Source of the DNA: Alcaligenaceae bacterium
GTDB lineage: Bacteria; Pseudomonadota; Gammaproteobacteria; Burkholderiales; Burkholderiaceae_B
Assembly: GCA_013416445.1 (NCBI GenBank)
Contig: JACCER010000003.1
Span: 62,001 to 126,000 of the forward strand
Direction: 5' to 3'
DNA length: 64,000 nucleotides
The translations under genes and the position numbers were made by a program. Position 1 is the first letter of the stretch; each line of letters opens with the position of its first letter. Shown one piece after another: positions 9,078 to 17,318 of this stretch. Under the pieces are notes generated by a model that was not told the origin of the DNA, searched no databases, and saw nothing but the letters and a program-made list of their open reading frames with translations.

Positions 9078-10355
9078 ATGTCGCAGTTGATGGTAGTTTC
9101 GATGTTGTTGTTTTTCGTGTTGTCCGTGCCAGTGGCCGTCGCCATAGGTTTGGGCAGCATGCTCGGTATTGCCTTTGATGGCAAAATGACCTGGCTGGTT
9201 GTCGCACAGCAGATTTACGCGTCCCTGGATAAGTACCCGCTGGTTGCCGTGCCTTTTTTCATACTGGCCGGGAACCTGATGGAAGCGGGCGGAATTTCCG
9301 AGCGCATGGTGGCCTTCGCCAAAAGCGTGGTGGGGGGCTTCCAGGGCGGTCTGGCTTGTACCTGTGTGCTGACTTGCATGATATTCGCCGCAGTGGCCGG
9401 CTCCAGTGTGGCAACCACTTTTGCGGTAGGCGCGATTCTTATTCCAGCCATGGTCAAGCATGGCTATCCCAAGCCGTTTGCCGCGTCCTTGCAGGCGTCT
9501 GCAGCGGAACTGGGCGTGATTATTCCGCCTTCGATTCCCATGATACTTTTCGCTGTGGCGACCGATACTTCTGTGGGTGAACTGTTTATCGCTGGTGTGG
9601 GCCCAGGGATATTGATCAGCGCCGCACTCATGCTTTATGTGTGGCTGTACGCTCGTAGAAACGGCTATGGCAAGCATGATGGTGATGGGCGCCTGGCATT
9701 ATGGCCCGCTTTCAAGCAGGCCTGGCTGGCCTTGCTGATGCCAGGCATCATTCTTGGCGGCATCTATGGCGGTGTCTTTACGCCCACAGAAGCGTCGGCG
9801 GTGGCGGTGGTATATGCGCTGATTGTCGGCATGTTTGTCTATCGTCGTATTACTTTTGCCAGTTTGTCTAAAACATTGCATCGATCGGTAATTTCCACCG
9901 CCATTATCATGTTTGTCATTGCGAATGCCGGCGTGTTTGGCTTTCTGTTGAACCGGGCAGGCATACCCGCGGCCTTGGGCGAATGGCTGGGGCACATTTT
10001 CAGCAACAAATATACTTTCCTGATCGGAGTCAATGCGGCGTTGTTCCTGATCGGTATGTTTATAGAAACGTCGGCGTCCATCGTGGTGCTGGCTCCGTTG
10101 TTGCTGCCGGTCGCCATAAGCTTTGGGGTGGAACCAGCGCATTTTGGTGTGATCATGGTGGTGAATCTGGCGCTGGGTATGGTGACACCGCCTTTCGGCG
10201 TCAATTTGTTTGCCGCCTGCGCTGTCGCTGATATACCCATAGAACGCCTGGCCAGGCCGTTGTTGCCATTCGTTGGTGTGGTGGTGGCCTGCCTGATGCT
10301 GATCACTTATGTGCCCGAGATCTCATTGTTTTTCAAAGAGCTGGTGTACGGGTGA
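9078..10355 (+). CDS. dctM: TRAP transporter large permease (DctM family)
   Basis: The 425-residue inner-membrane subunit that forms the ion-coupled transport path. It has about twelve hydrophobic segments. Conserved DctM features include PLVAVPFFILAGNLMEAGGIS, CMIFAAVAGSSVATTFAVG, SAAELGVIIPPSIPMILFAV and GMVTPPFGVNLFAAC, all typical of the DedA-distinct TRAP-T M family. It completes the dctPQM set that starts at 7462. With ilvB just upstream, a pyruvate-like or other 2-oxo/hydroxy acid substrate is conceivable, but this is inference only. No clear terminator is seen after it. Confidence 0.93.
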   Translation: MSQLMVVSMLLFFVLSVPVAVAIGLGSMLGIAFDGKMTWLVVAQQIYASLDKYPLVAVPFFILAGNLMEAGGISERMVAFAKSVVGGFQGGLACTCVLTCMIFAAVAGSSVATTFAVGAILIPAMVKHGYPKPFAASLQASAAELGVIIPPSIPMILFAVATDTSVGELFIAGVGPGILISAALMLYVWLYARRNGYGKHDGDGRLALWPAFKQAWLALLMPGIILGGIYGGVFTPTEASAVAVVYALIVGMFVYRRITFASLSKTLHRSVISTAIIMFVIANAGVFGFLLNRAGIPAALGEWLGHIFSNKYTFLIGVNAALFLIGMFIETSASIVVLAPLLLPVAISFGVEPAHFGVIMVVNLALGMVTPPFGVNLFAACAVADIPIERLARPLLPFVGVVVACLMLITYVPEISLFFKELVYG

Positions 10356-10496
10356 TGCATTGTTGAAACGGCCTTGCTTGGTAGAATGTAAAAAGGAAAA
10401 ATACGCTGCTTAATGGCTTTACATTAGAAATTTATTCTAAAGATTGCCGGGATCTTTGGTGAGTTTGAACTAATTTTTCAAGGCATGAAAAGTAAA

Positions 10497-10525
10497 ATAT
10501 CCAGCACTTTCATCTTGCTGGATAT
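10497..10525 (+). promoter_or_regulatory. Perfect 10-bp stem hairpin just before the MetC-like start
   Basis: ATATCCAGCA (10497-10506) and TGCTGGATAT (10516-10525) form a perfect inverted repeat around a nine-base loop. It ends six bases before the ATG at 10532 and occupies the place where a ribosome-binding site should be. It could be a protein operator or an RNA hairpin that limits translation; sequence alone does not decide. Confidence 0.55.
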
Positions 10526-10531
10526 GCTGCC

Positions 10532-11737
10532 ATGCCTACAAAGTTACAAGCTTGCACAGAACTGCTTCATGGGGGGCGTGATCCCGCCCGCCATTACGGA
10601 ATGGTCAATACGCCTATCTATCGGGGTTCCACCGTATTGGCAAATACTCTGGAAGAATGGGAATCGCGCAAGCAGCCCGATAATCCGTACGCATCTTATG
10701 GCCGTTTTGGCACTCCTACCACGCATGCTCTTGAAGAGTTGGTGGCCAACATGGAGGGAGGCTACCGGTCGTTGGTGTTTCCATCCGGGCTGGCGGCTTG
10801 TACGCATGCCATTTTGTCTGTGGTGCGCAGTGGCGATCATGTTTTGTTGCCCGATAGCGTATATGGGCCGACACGCGCGTTTGCACAAGAGACTCTGGCG
10901 CGTTTCAACATCGAGGCAGAATTCTACGCGGCAAATGTCGGTGCAGGTATTAGTGCCCAGTTGCGCGCCAATACTCGGCTGGTCTATGTCGAGGCGCCTG
11001 GCTCTGGCACATTCGAGATGCAGGATATTCCCGCGATTGCCGAGCAGGCGCATAAGGCGGGCGCTTATGTCATGATGGATAACACCTGGGCCACGCCGCT
11101 GTATTTCAAACCCTTCGAGCATGGGGTTGATATTTCGGTGCAGGCGGCTACCAAGTATCTGGTCGGGCATTCTGATGCACTGCTGGGCGTGGCGACCGCC
11201 AACCAGGATGCGTGGCCGTTGTTGCGCAAAGGCGCCCACGATTTTGGGCAAACCATAGGCCCCGACGATATATTCCTGGCTTTGCGCGGTATTCGTACCT
11301 TGTCGTTGCGCTTGCAGCAGCATTGGGATACTGGCGTCAAGTTGGCGAGCATGCTGTCCCGGCATCCGCTGGTGGCGCGTGTCATGCACCCCGCATTGCC
11401 CGAGGATCCAGGCCATGCATTGTGGAAGCGTGATTTCCTGGGGGCCAGCGGATTATTCGCCATCGAGCTGCAACCCATGTCGTCCGCGGCATTTTCCTGT
11501 TTCATTGATCAACTGCAATTGTTTGGCATAGGGTTGTCATGGGGAGGCTATGAAAGCCTGGTGCTGCCCATGGGGGCGCCGACACGCAGTGTTTCGCCCT
11601 ATCCGGTCAAGGGCCAGTTAGTGCGTATTCATGCCGGGCTGGAAGATAGCGAAGACTTAGTCGCTGATTTGCAGCAGGCCTTGCAACGCGCATCGGACTG
11701 CCTCGCTGTGGCGCCCGAAATGGCGGTGAGCGCTTGA
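10532..11737 (+). CDS. metC: Cystathionine beta-lyase-like PLP enzyme (Cys/Met metabolism family)
   Basis: A 401-residue fold-type I PLP enzyme. The family lysine motif is ATKYLVGHSD (about residue 210), and SGLAACTHAIL, YGPTRAFAQE and DNTWATPLYF supply the usual phosphate and ring-stacking contacts. The C-terminal FGIGLSWGGYESL is typical of cystathionine beta-lyase rather than gamma-synthase. A paralogue lies at 38723-39919, so the two may differ in substrate. Here it starts an amino-acid block with a D-amino-acid dehydrogenase 140 bases downstream, which suggests a catabolic or D-amino-acid/thiol role rather than core methionine synthesis. The gene symbol names the family, not a proven function. 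Confidence 0.85.
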   Translation: MPTKLQACTELLHGGRDPARHYGMVNTPIYRGSTVLANTLEEWESRKQPDNPYASYGRFGTPTTHALEELVANMEGGYRSLVFPSGLAACTHAILSVVRSGDHVLLPDSVYGPTRAFAQETLARFNIEAEFYAANVGAGISAQLRANTRLVYVEAPGSGTFEMQDIPAIAEQAHKAGAYVMMDNTWATPLYFKPFEHGVDISVQAATKYLVGHSDALLGVATANQDAWPLLRKGAHDFGQTIGPDDIFLALRGIRTLSLRLQQHWDTGVKLASMLSRHPLVARVMHPALPEDPGHALWKRDFLGASGLFAIELQPMSSAAFSCFIDQLQLFGIGLSWGGYESLVLPMGAPTRSVSPYPVKGQLVRIHAGLEDSEDLVADLQQALQRASDCLAVAPEMAVSA

Positions 11738-11877
11738 ATGGTATATGGTTTGGCTGACAGTAAGTCGCTGGAGGAGCTCGGCGCGTTTGCACGCTCCTTG
11801 GCAATATAAAAATGGGGCGGCAATAGATCTAACGCCTCAACCTTACCAACAAATAATCAATCGAGGTTGCAAACACT

Positions 11878-13143
11878 ATGGATGTCATTGTTTTGGGGGC
11901 AGGCATTATCGGCGTCACAACCGCTTGGTACTTAAGAGGAAAGGGGCATAATGTCCGCGTTCTTGAGCGCCGTGAACAGGTTGGCCTGGACGCAAGCTTT
12001 GCCAGCGCGGGTCATGTGTCGGCCCACCTTGCAGACCCTTGGGCCAATCCCACCACGTTGAACACCTTGTTTACCTGGCTGTTCAGCAACGATACGCCCC
12101 TAGTGTTCCGGCCGAAGGCAGATATTCATCAGTGGTCGTGGTTGTTCAAGTTTTTGCGTGAGTGTCCGGCCAATCGATATAACAGCAATCTTATCAATCT
12201 GGCCAATCTGGGGGTGTATAGCCGCACGGCATTACAGAGCTTGCGGGCACAGACCGGCATTGGATATGATGAAGCGCAACGCGGTATTCTGCAGTTTTTT
12301 ACTGACGAGACCAAGCTGCAGGGCGCCGCAGCAGCGGCCAGACGTCTTGCAGGGTCTGGGTTGCGCCGAGAGGTGTTTGATGCCGAGCAGTGCCTAGAGG
12401 TCGAGCCCGCGTTGCATTCGCTGCGCGATACGCTGAAAGGCGGGATTTATTCCCGCTATGACGAGACGGGTGACGCCTTCAAGTTCACGCAGCGCCTGAC
12501 AGAGCTTGCGTGCGAGGCAGGAGTTCAGTTCGACTATGGCAGCACAGTACAGCGCATACAGGTCGGGCGCGATACTATTCAGGCTATCGATATACAACGT
12601 GCCAACGGGCAGACTGAAAGCTGCAAGGCGGATCAATACGTACTATGTTTGGGTGCCGAATCGGCGCCCATGGCGCGCAAGATCGGTATCAATCTGGATA
12701 TCTACCCCGTCAAGGGGTATAGCGTCAGCTTGCCAGTGCGCGAGGGCGCTCAGGCACTTACCATGGGCCTGACGGATGCGGTTCAAAGAATGGCATTCTC
12801 GCGGTTGGGTAATCGTGTGCGTGGTGCAGCAATTGCCGAGATCACGGGCTACGATCGTACCGTCGACGCGCAACGTTGCCAAAAAATTGTCGCTAATGCG
12901 CAGCGCCTTTTCCCTGATGCGCTCGATATCGAGCATGCCGATTACTGGGCTGGTCTGCGCCCGATGAGCCCCAGCAATCTTCCTAGTATTGGGCGCAATG
13001 ATCGCTACCACAACCTGTTGATCAATGCCGGGCACGGGACCATGGGCTGGACGCAGTCCTGTGGTTCGGCGCTCGCCATTTCGGACATCATCGATGGCCG
13101 TCGGCCTGATTGCGAATTCCCTTTTATCGGTGAAATACGCTAA
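11878..13143 (+). CDS. dadA: D-amino-acid dehydrogenase small-subunit family FAD oxidoreductase
   Basis: A 421-residue DAO-superfamily flavoprotein. The N-terminal MDVIVLGAGIIGVTTAWYL is the FAD-binding GxGxxG beta-alpha-beta unit; ASFASAGHVSAH and the C-terminal GLRPMSPSNLPSIG and NAGHGTMGWTQSCGSA are strongly characteristic of DadA. Such enzymes oxidise D-amino acids to 2-oxo acids and pass electrons to the respiratory chain at the inner-membrane face. A GAGG ribosome-binding site precedes the ATG. It follows the MetC-like gene and precedes a Bug binding protein, consistent with one amino-acid utilisation operon. The preferred substrate is not predicted. Confidence 0.88.
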   Translation: MDVIVLGAGIIGVTTAWYLRGKGHNVRVLERREQVGLDASFASAGHVSAHLADPWANPTTLNTLFTWLFSNDTPLVFRPKADIHQWSWLFKFLRECPANRYNSNLINLANLGVYSRTALQSLRAQTGIGYDEAQRGILQFFTDETKLQGAAAAARRLAGSGLRREVFDAEQCLEVEPALHSLRDTLKGGIYSRYDETGDAFKFTQRLTELACEAGVQFDYGSTVQRIQVGRDTIQAIDIQRANGQTESCKADQYVLCLGAESAPMARKIGINLDIYPVKGYSVSLPVREGAQALTMGLTDAVQRMAFSRLGNRVRGAAIAEITGYDRTVDAQRCQKIVANAQRLFPDALDIEHADYWAGLRPMSPSNLPSIGRNDRYHNLLINAGHGTMGWTQSCGSALAISDIIDGRRPDCEFPFIGEIR

Positions 13144-13201
13144 TTTTCAAGACCAAGCGTTACTTGGCAGTTTCTTTTTCCATCATTCAGAGGTTGACAA
13201 T

Positions 13202-14203
13202 ATGGTGATTCGTTCTCTTTCTACATTTAAATCTTTTTCCCGGTTGGCCAGCGCTGTAGCGCTTGGCGCCAGCCTGATTGCGGCGCCCAGCGTAGCCGCT
13301 GAGTGGCCCGAGCATTCCATTACGCTGCTTATGGGTTTTCCCGCCGGTTCGGGGGTGGACGTGATTGGGCGTAATATTCAGGAGCCGCTGCGACAGGCTC
13401 TGGGGGTGCCTGTGGTCATCGACTATCGTGCCGGAGCGGGTGGCAACCTGGCCTCGGCCGTCGTGGCGCGAGCAAAGCCGGATGGCTACACTTTGTTATT
13501 GGGCACCGCCGCCACGCATGGCATTAACCCTGCCATCTATAAAGACCTGCCTTTCGATGTCGAGCAAGACTTTACCCCTATTGCGCCGCTGGTTGATGTG
13601 TCCAATGTATTGACCATCAATCCTAAGGTGATTGACGTCAAAACGATTGAAGAGTTCATCGCCGAGATCAAAGCCAATCCCGACAAGTACAACTTCGCTT
13701 CCACAGGCGTTGGGACGGGAACGCAGCTGGCTTTCGAAGAATTCAACGCGCGCGCCGGCTTGAAGATGGTGCATGTCCCCTACAAGGGCGGATCTGAAGC
13801 CTTGCAGTCGGTGCTCAGGGGGGATACTTGTTGCATTTTCAATCAGGTGCAAACCGTGCTGGGGCAGTATAAGGCCGGGGCAGTGCGCTTGCTGGGGGTT
13901 TCTACTGCGAAGCGTGTGGATGTGGTCAAAGAAGTCCCGACCATAGCTGAAAGTGGTTTGCCGGGTTTTGACAGCTATATTTGGTTTGGTCTGTTCGGTC
14001 CCAAGGGTATGGATCCCGCATTGGTGGAAAAAATCAATGCGGCGGCCAACAAGGCCTTACAGGAGCCCGCTGTGGCGCAGCGGCTGATTGATATGGGTAA
14101 TTCTATTCATTTATCCTCGCCCGAGCAGTTTCGCCAAACGGTGAGTGACAATAAGCAGAAATGGGCTGAGGTTGTCAAGGCGGCTGGGCTGGCGCCGCAG
14201 TAG
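13202..14203 (+). CDS. Bug/TctC family periplasmic binding protein
   Basis: Tripartite tricarboxylate transporter receptor (Bug) protein of 333 residues. A signal peptide ends near AAPSVAAEWP. The family signatures are ITLLMGFPAGSGVDVIGR near the N-terminus, VVIDYRAGAGGNLASAVVARAKPDGYTLL and the MVHVPYKGGSEALQSVL stretch. The ATG at 13202 is preceded by GAGG; longer in-frame starts run back into dadA and are rejected. Bug proteins bind carboxylates, amino acids or related small molecules. No TctA/TctB permease is present nearby, as is usual for the many orphan Bug genes of Alcaligenaceae. The adjacent dadA hints at an amino-acid-related ligand. Confidence 0.9.
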   Translation: MVIRSLSTFKSFSRLASAVALGASLIAAPSVAAEWPEHSITLLMGFPAGSGVDVIGRNIQEPLRQALGVPVVIDYRAGAGGNLASAVVARAKPDGYTLLLGTAATHGINPAIYKDLPFDVEQDFTPIAPLVDVSNVLTINPKVIDVKTIEEFIAEIKANPDKYNFASTGVGTGTQLAFEEFNARAGLKMVHVPYKGGSEALQSVLRGDTCCIFNQVQTVLGQYKAGAVRLLGVSTAKRVDVVKEVPTIAESGLPGFDSYIWFGLFGPKGMDPALVEKINAAANKALQEPAVAQRLIDMGNSIHLSSPEQFRQTVSDNKQKWAEVVKAAGLAPQ

Positions 14204-14254
14204 GCTGGTTGTTTACCTGACGTTGTAGGTCGGCGCTGTATCTGTCTTTATGAC

Positions 14255-14439
14255 GTTGTCTGGGGTGGGTGGGGCTCCGGTCCGGCACGGCGTGCTTGTT
14301 TCCGCGTCTGCCTCGTCCAGCCGGGCGTCGGCCGAACTCGCTGCGCTCAAACAGCGGCCGACGACACCCCCCGGCTTCCCTTCGTCAGCACGCGGCGCAC
14401 GCCTACCGCCGGACCGGAGCCCCACCCACCCCAGACAAC
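14255..14439. repeat. LPE1 copy A: long palindromic element between convergent genes
   Basis: A 185-bp imperfect palindrome. Its outer 29 bases (14255-14283) are perfectly complementary to 14411-14439, starting GTTGTCTGGGG and ending CCCCAGACAAC. Inner complementary blocks (GGCGTGC-type, then AGCCGGGCGTCGGCCG against its partner) extend the stem around a loop containing AACTCGCTGCGCTC. Related copies are at 27764, 40048 and 54695. This copy has a GGCTCCGGTCC block in its arm, matched in the opposite arm, where the others have different matched blocks. A degenerate 19-bp repeat unit lies to its left. No LPE2 is present here. Confidence 0.9.
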
Positions 14440-14470
14440 TGTACACCAGCAAACTGACGGCCTAACGGCC

Positions 14471-16117
14471 TTAGGTTATTGGTTTTGCTTGTGCTGTCTG
14501 AGCAGCTCGGCGCACGATGTCATCGGCACACAGGTAACCCCAGCTCATAAATGGCCCAAGCGTGGTGCCAGGGCTGATGCCGCGAGTACCGAGCGGGTTG
14601 GCCATAGAGGCTCCAGCACAATATAGACCTTCAATAACGCTACCGTCTGCTCGCAGGGCTCGTCCGTGTTCATCGGTGCGTGGACCACCTTTGGTGCTCA
14701 TGATAGAGCGGTTGAAACGGATGGCTACAAATGGCGGCTTGACTATGGGTGCCAGCCCGCCACTTTTGCGCTTATCGGCTGCCTGTTGCGCCTTTGTGCT
14801 GCCGCGCCCGAAATCACTGTCGACGCCTGTGGCGCAAAGTGCGTTGTATCGGGCGACAGTGGCTGCCAGGGCGTCAGGTTCGATCCCGATCTTTGTCGCC
14901 AGCGCCTCTATGGTTGGAGCTTTGGTCAACCAGCCTGGAGACAGTCTTTGCAGCAGGCGGATCAGCGGCATTTTTGGCAGGTAGCTTGCATCGGTTACAA
15001 CATGAGCCGGCAGATGCAGCATTTGCCCGGTTTCGGGATCGCGGCGGTTAATGAGCTCGCCTATGTTCGAAACGAGTTCGTCAGTGAAGCGCTGGCCGTG
15101 TTGGTTGATCAAGATGACATTGGCTTCACCGTGATAGGGTACCGGCATGCCGTGTACCGCACCTCGGTATCGCTTCGGGATGGCGGGGGTGAAGGTTGCC
15201 TGATCCATACGGGATAGCTCAGCACCAGCCCGTGCCGCCATGAGCTGGCCGTCGCCGGTCAGCGATCGCGGTCCGCCCAGAAAAGCCAGGGGCCCAGGCA
15301 GATACTGATCCATCATTTCTGGATTCCATTCGAATCCGCCTGTGGCGATAAGGACGCCATGCGTTGCTTTTGCTTCATACGAACGCCCGCGCCATTCGAT
15401 CTTTGCGCCAGTAACGCGACCATGTTCCAGCAATAATTCGGTGCTGCGCGCTTGGCGTACGATCTGGCAGCCGGCATCGACGCAGCCGCGTACTAGCCCG
15501 GTCATCAGCGCGACGCCCTTGCCGGCTGACAACGTAAGCGTCCGCTTTATAAGCCGTGGCAGTAGCTTGAATGTGGTTGAAAGCGGGCGATGATAAAGGT
15601 CGGTTTCCAGTACTTCGTGATAGGTGAAAGGTTCAGGCAGGGTAGAGCCGCGGACGCGGAAAGCAAAACGCCCGGCTGCTAAGCGGCTAAGCGGCAATGG
15701 CGACAACATGCGGCCTTTGGGGCGAGATCCGGGCACAGCAGGAAACGGGTCGGGTTCGTTCGTCAGGCGGAAACGCAGTGGCGTGTGGGTCTCTATGAGT
15801 TCCAGCATCGGTGGCCCGGCAGCCAGCATGGCCTTCCAGGATGGGGTTTCGTCCCAGCCTTCCGGTGTGGCGCCAGCGATGTAACGCAGTGCGTCGTCCA
15901 GGTTGTCTTCAAGGCCAGCACGTTGAGCAAGGTGGTTGGCCGGCACCCAGATGCCTCCGGCGGACATGGCGCTGGTGCCGCCCAGCAGGCTGGTTTTCTC
16001 ACAGATCAGTACGCTAAGGCCTGCTGTTGCAGCCCGTAAAGCGGCGGTCAGTGCCGCGCAGCCCGATCCCAGGACAATGAGATCGTAGGTCGAGTCGAAA
16101 GGTGAGGTAGTTGTCAT
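14471..16117 (-). CDS. FAD-dependent oxidoreductase (FAD_binding_2, KstD/fumarate-reductase-like)
   Basis: A 548-residue flavoprotein of the succinate dehydrogenase/fumarate reductase flavoprotein superfamily, in the branch that includes 3-ketosteroid-delta1-dehydrogenase and related enoate reductases. The N-terminal DLIVLGSGCAALTAALRAA is the dinucleotide-binding fold, followed by EKTSLLGGTSAMSAGGIWVP. The C-terminal GLYCAGASMANPLGTRGISPGTTLGPFMSWGYLCA is the second FAD-contact region. The substrate is unknown. The gene is on the opposite strand to dadA and followed on its own strand side by nothing but LPE1-A; its upstream neighbour is a second Bug gene. The last dozen codons show weak similarity to the LPE spacer. 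Confidence 0.85.
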   Translation of the reverse strand: MTTTSPFDSTYDLIVLGSGCAALTAALRAATAGLSVLICEKTSLLGGTSAMSAGGIWVPANHLAQRAGLEDNLDDALRYIAGATPEGWDETPSWKAMLAAGPPMLELIETHTPLRFRLTNEPDPFPAVPGSRPKGRMLSPLPLSRLAAGRFAFRVRGSTLPEPFTYHEVLETDLYHRPLSTTFKLLPRLIKRTLTLSAGKGVALMTGLVRGCVDAGCQIVRQARSTELLLEHGRVTGAKIEWRGRSYEAKATHGVLIATGGFEWNPEMMDQYLPGPLAFLGGPRSLTGDGQLMAARAGAELSRMDQATFTPAIPKRYRGAVHGMPVPYHGEANVILINQHGQRFTDELVSNIGELINRRDPETGQMLHLPAHVVTDASYLPKMPLIRLLQRLSPGWLTKAPTIEALATKIGIEPDALAATVARYNALCATGVDSDFGRGSTKAQQAADKRKSGGLAPIVKPPFVAIRFNRSIMSTKGGPRTDEHGRALRADGSVIEGLYCAGASMANPLGTRGISPGTTLGPFMSWGYLCADDIVRRAAQTAQAKPIT

Positions 16118-16249
16118 GGTTAGTGTCTCTTATTGCGGCTGGGCCATTCAGGCGTTCCACACGTTTTTGGCCGTGCAGCAATAGTATAGGCGTCCAGAAT
16201 TTTGGGCTGTGCGGTGAGCATGTGGGATTGCCTGTGTTGGCGCGGCTGC

Positions 16250-17251
16250 TTAGAACCGTGGCTGTCTATCGATACTGGTGAGCAGCTTACGGTGGGAGTC
16301 GATCAGCTCTGCGAAGTAGGCGGCCACCTGTTCGCGATCTTGCATGGGATCGGGTATCAGGCGACCTTCGATCTCCATGCGGTCACGAATAGTCTGGTCG
16401 GCCAGTGTTTTAGCAATCGCATCGCGCAATACCTTGAGCGGTGCCTCAGGTGTGTTGGCGTGCGTATAGTATCCACCCGGGATCGAGTAAGTGAAATCAC
16501 CTAACACAGTGCTTTGGCCAATGGTGGGCAGGTGCTTCAAAGGAGGAGGTAGGCGATTTGAGAAGGACGTGATGAATTTGAAGCGGCCTTGCTCTACTAG
16601 TGCTTCCATGTTGGCTTGATAGGCAAGAATGGCGAAATCAACCTGACCGCCTCCCAGGCCTTGCAATGCCGGTGACCCGCCCGCATAAGGCACGTGTAGA
16701 AATTCCACCCCTATCCGCTTGGCCATGGCCTCGCCCATCAGGTGATACATCGAATCGATACCAACCGTGGCGTACGATAGGCTTTCCTTGGATTTGCGTG
16801 CGTAGTCAACGAATTCATCCAGGCTGGTGGCGGGTATATCTGACTTGGCGAGCAATACCAAGTTGGTTTCATACGTAGGTGCAATCAGTTGGAAGTCGGT
16901 TGATTGGTAGGTGGCCGAGGGGTTGAGCATTGGCACCACAATGACCTCTTGTGTCGTGCCGGCAAAGAAAGTGTAGCCGTTGGCTGGCGCCCTGAGTACA
17001 CGGTTGGCGCCTATCATGCCGGTGGCGCCAGGAGCGTTCTCGACGACTATGCGCTGGTTTATGTATTTGCTCATGGACTCGGTCAAAAGCCGAGTCACCA
17101 CATCTGCGGCGCCGCCAGGGGGGTACGGCACGATCACCGTTGCCGGCTTCGAGGGGAAGGTATCTGCTGCCCAAACTGGGGTTCCGGCAAGGGCGGCCGT
17201 ACCGATCAAGGACAGTGCGGTAACAAGGGTGCGGCGTTGTTGGTCAATCAT
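16250..17251 (-). CDS. Bug/TctC family periplasmic binding protein (second copy)
   Basis: A 333-residue periplasmic binding protein with signal peptide (TALSLIGTAALAGTPVWAADT). Bug-family features are VIVPYPPGGAADVVTRLL, RIVVENAPGATGMIGANRVLRAPANGYT and the FLHVPYAGGSPALQGLGGGQ block. It differs clearly from the Bug protein at 13202, so the two probably bind different ligands. It lies between the FAD oxidoreductase and an M20 amidohydrolase, all on the minus strand, with an Lrp-type regulator divergent to the group. That arrangement suggests an inducible uptake-and-hydrolysis unit for an acylated amino acid or amide. No TctAB permease is nearby. Confidence 0.9.
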   Translation of the reverse strand: MIDQQRRTLVTALSLIGTAALAGTPVWAADTFPSKPATVIVPYPPGGAADVVTRLLTESMSKYINQRIVVENAPGATGMIGANRVLRAPANGYTFFAGTTQEVIVVPMLNPSATYQSTDFQLIAPTYETNLVLLAKSDIPATSLDEFVDYARKSKESLSYATVGIDSMYHLMGEAMAKRIGVEFLHVPYAGGSPALQGLGGGQVDFAILAYQANMEALVEQGRFKFITSFSNRLPPPLKHLPTIGQSTVLGDFTYSIPGGYYTHANTPEAPLKVLRDAIAKTLADQTIRDRMEIEGRLIPDPMQDREQVAAYFAELIDSHRKLLTSIDRQPRF

Positions 17252-17318
17252 ATGCTGGCATTTCAGAAAAATAGAGGTGAATAGGAAAAAGCAGAGTATC
17301 CGGCAGGCGGCGCCATGT

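Noticed and set aside
10544-11416. 290-codon minus-strand frame
   Set aside because: Antisense to the MetC-like gene at 10532; its translation resembles no known family and is rich in His/Arg/Gln as expected of shadow frames.
14255-14439. Integron attC site or gene cassette
   Set aside because: attC sites end in RYYYAAC and GTTRRRY cores in the opposite order. LPE1 begins GTTGTCT and ends AGACAAC, the inner boxes are absent, it is much longer, and no integrase or cassette gene is near.
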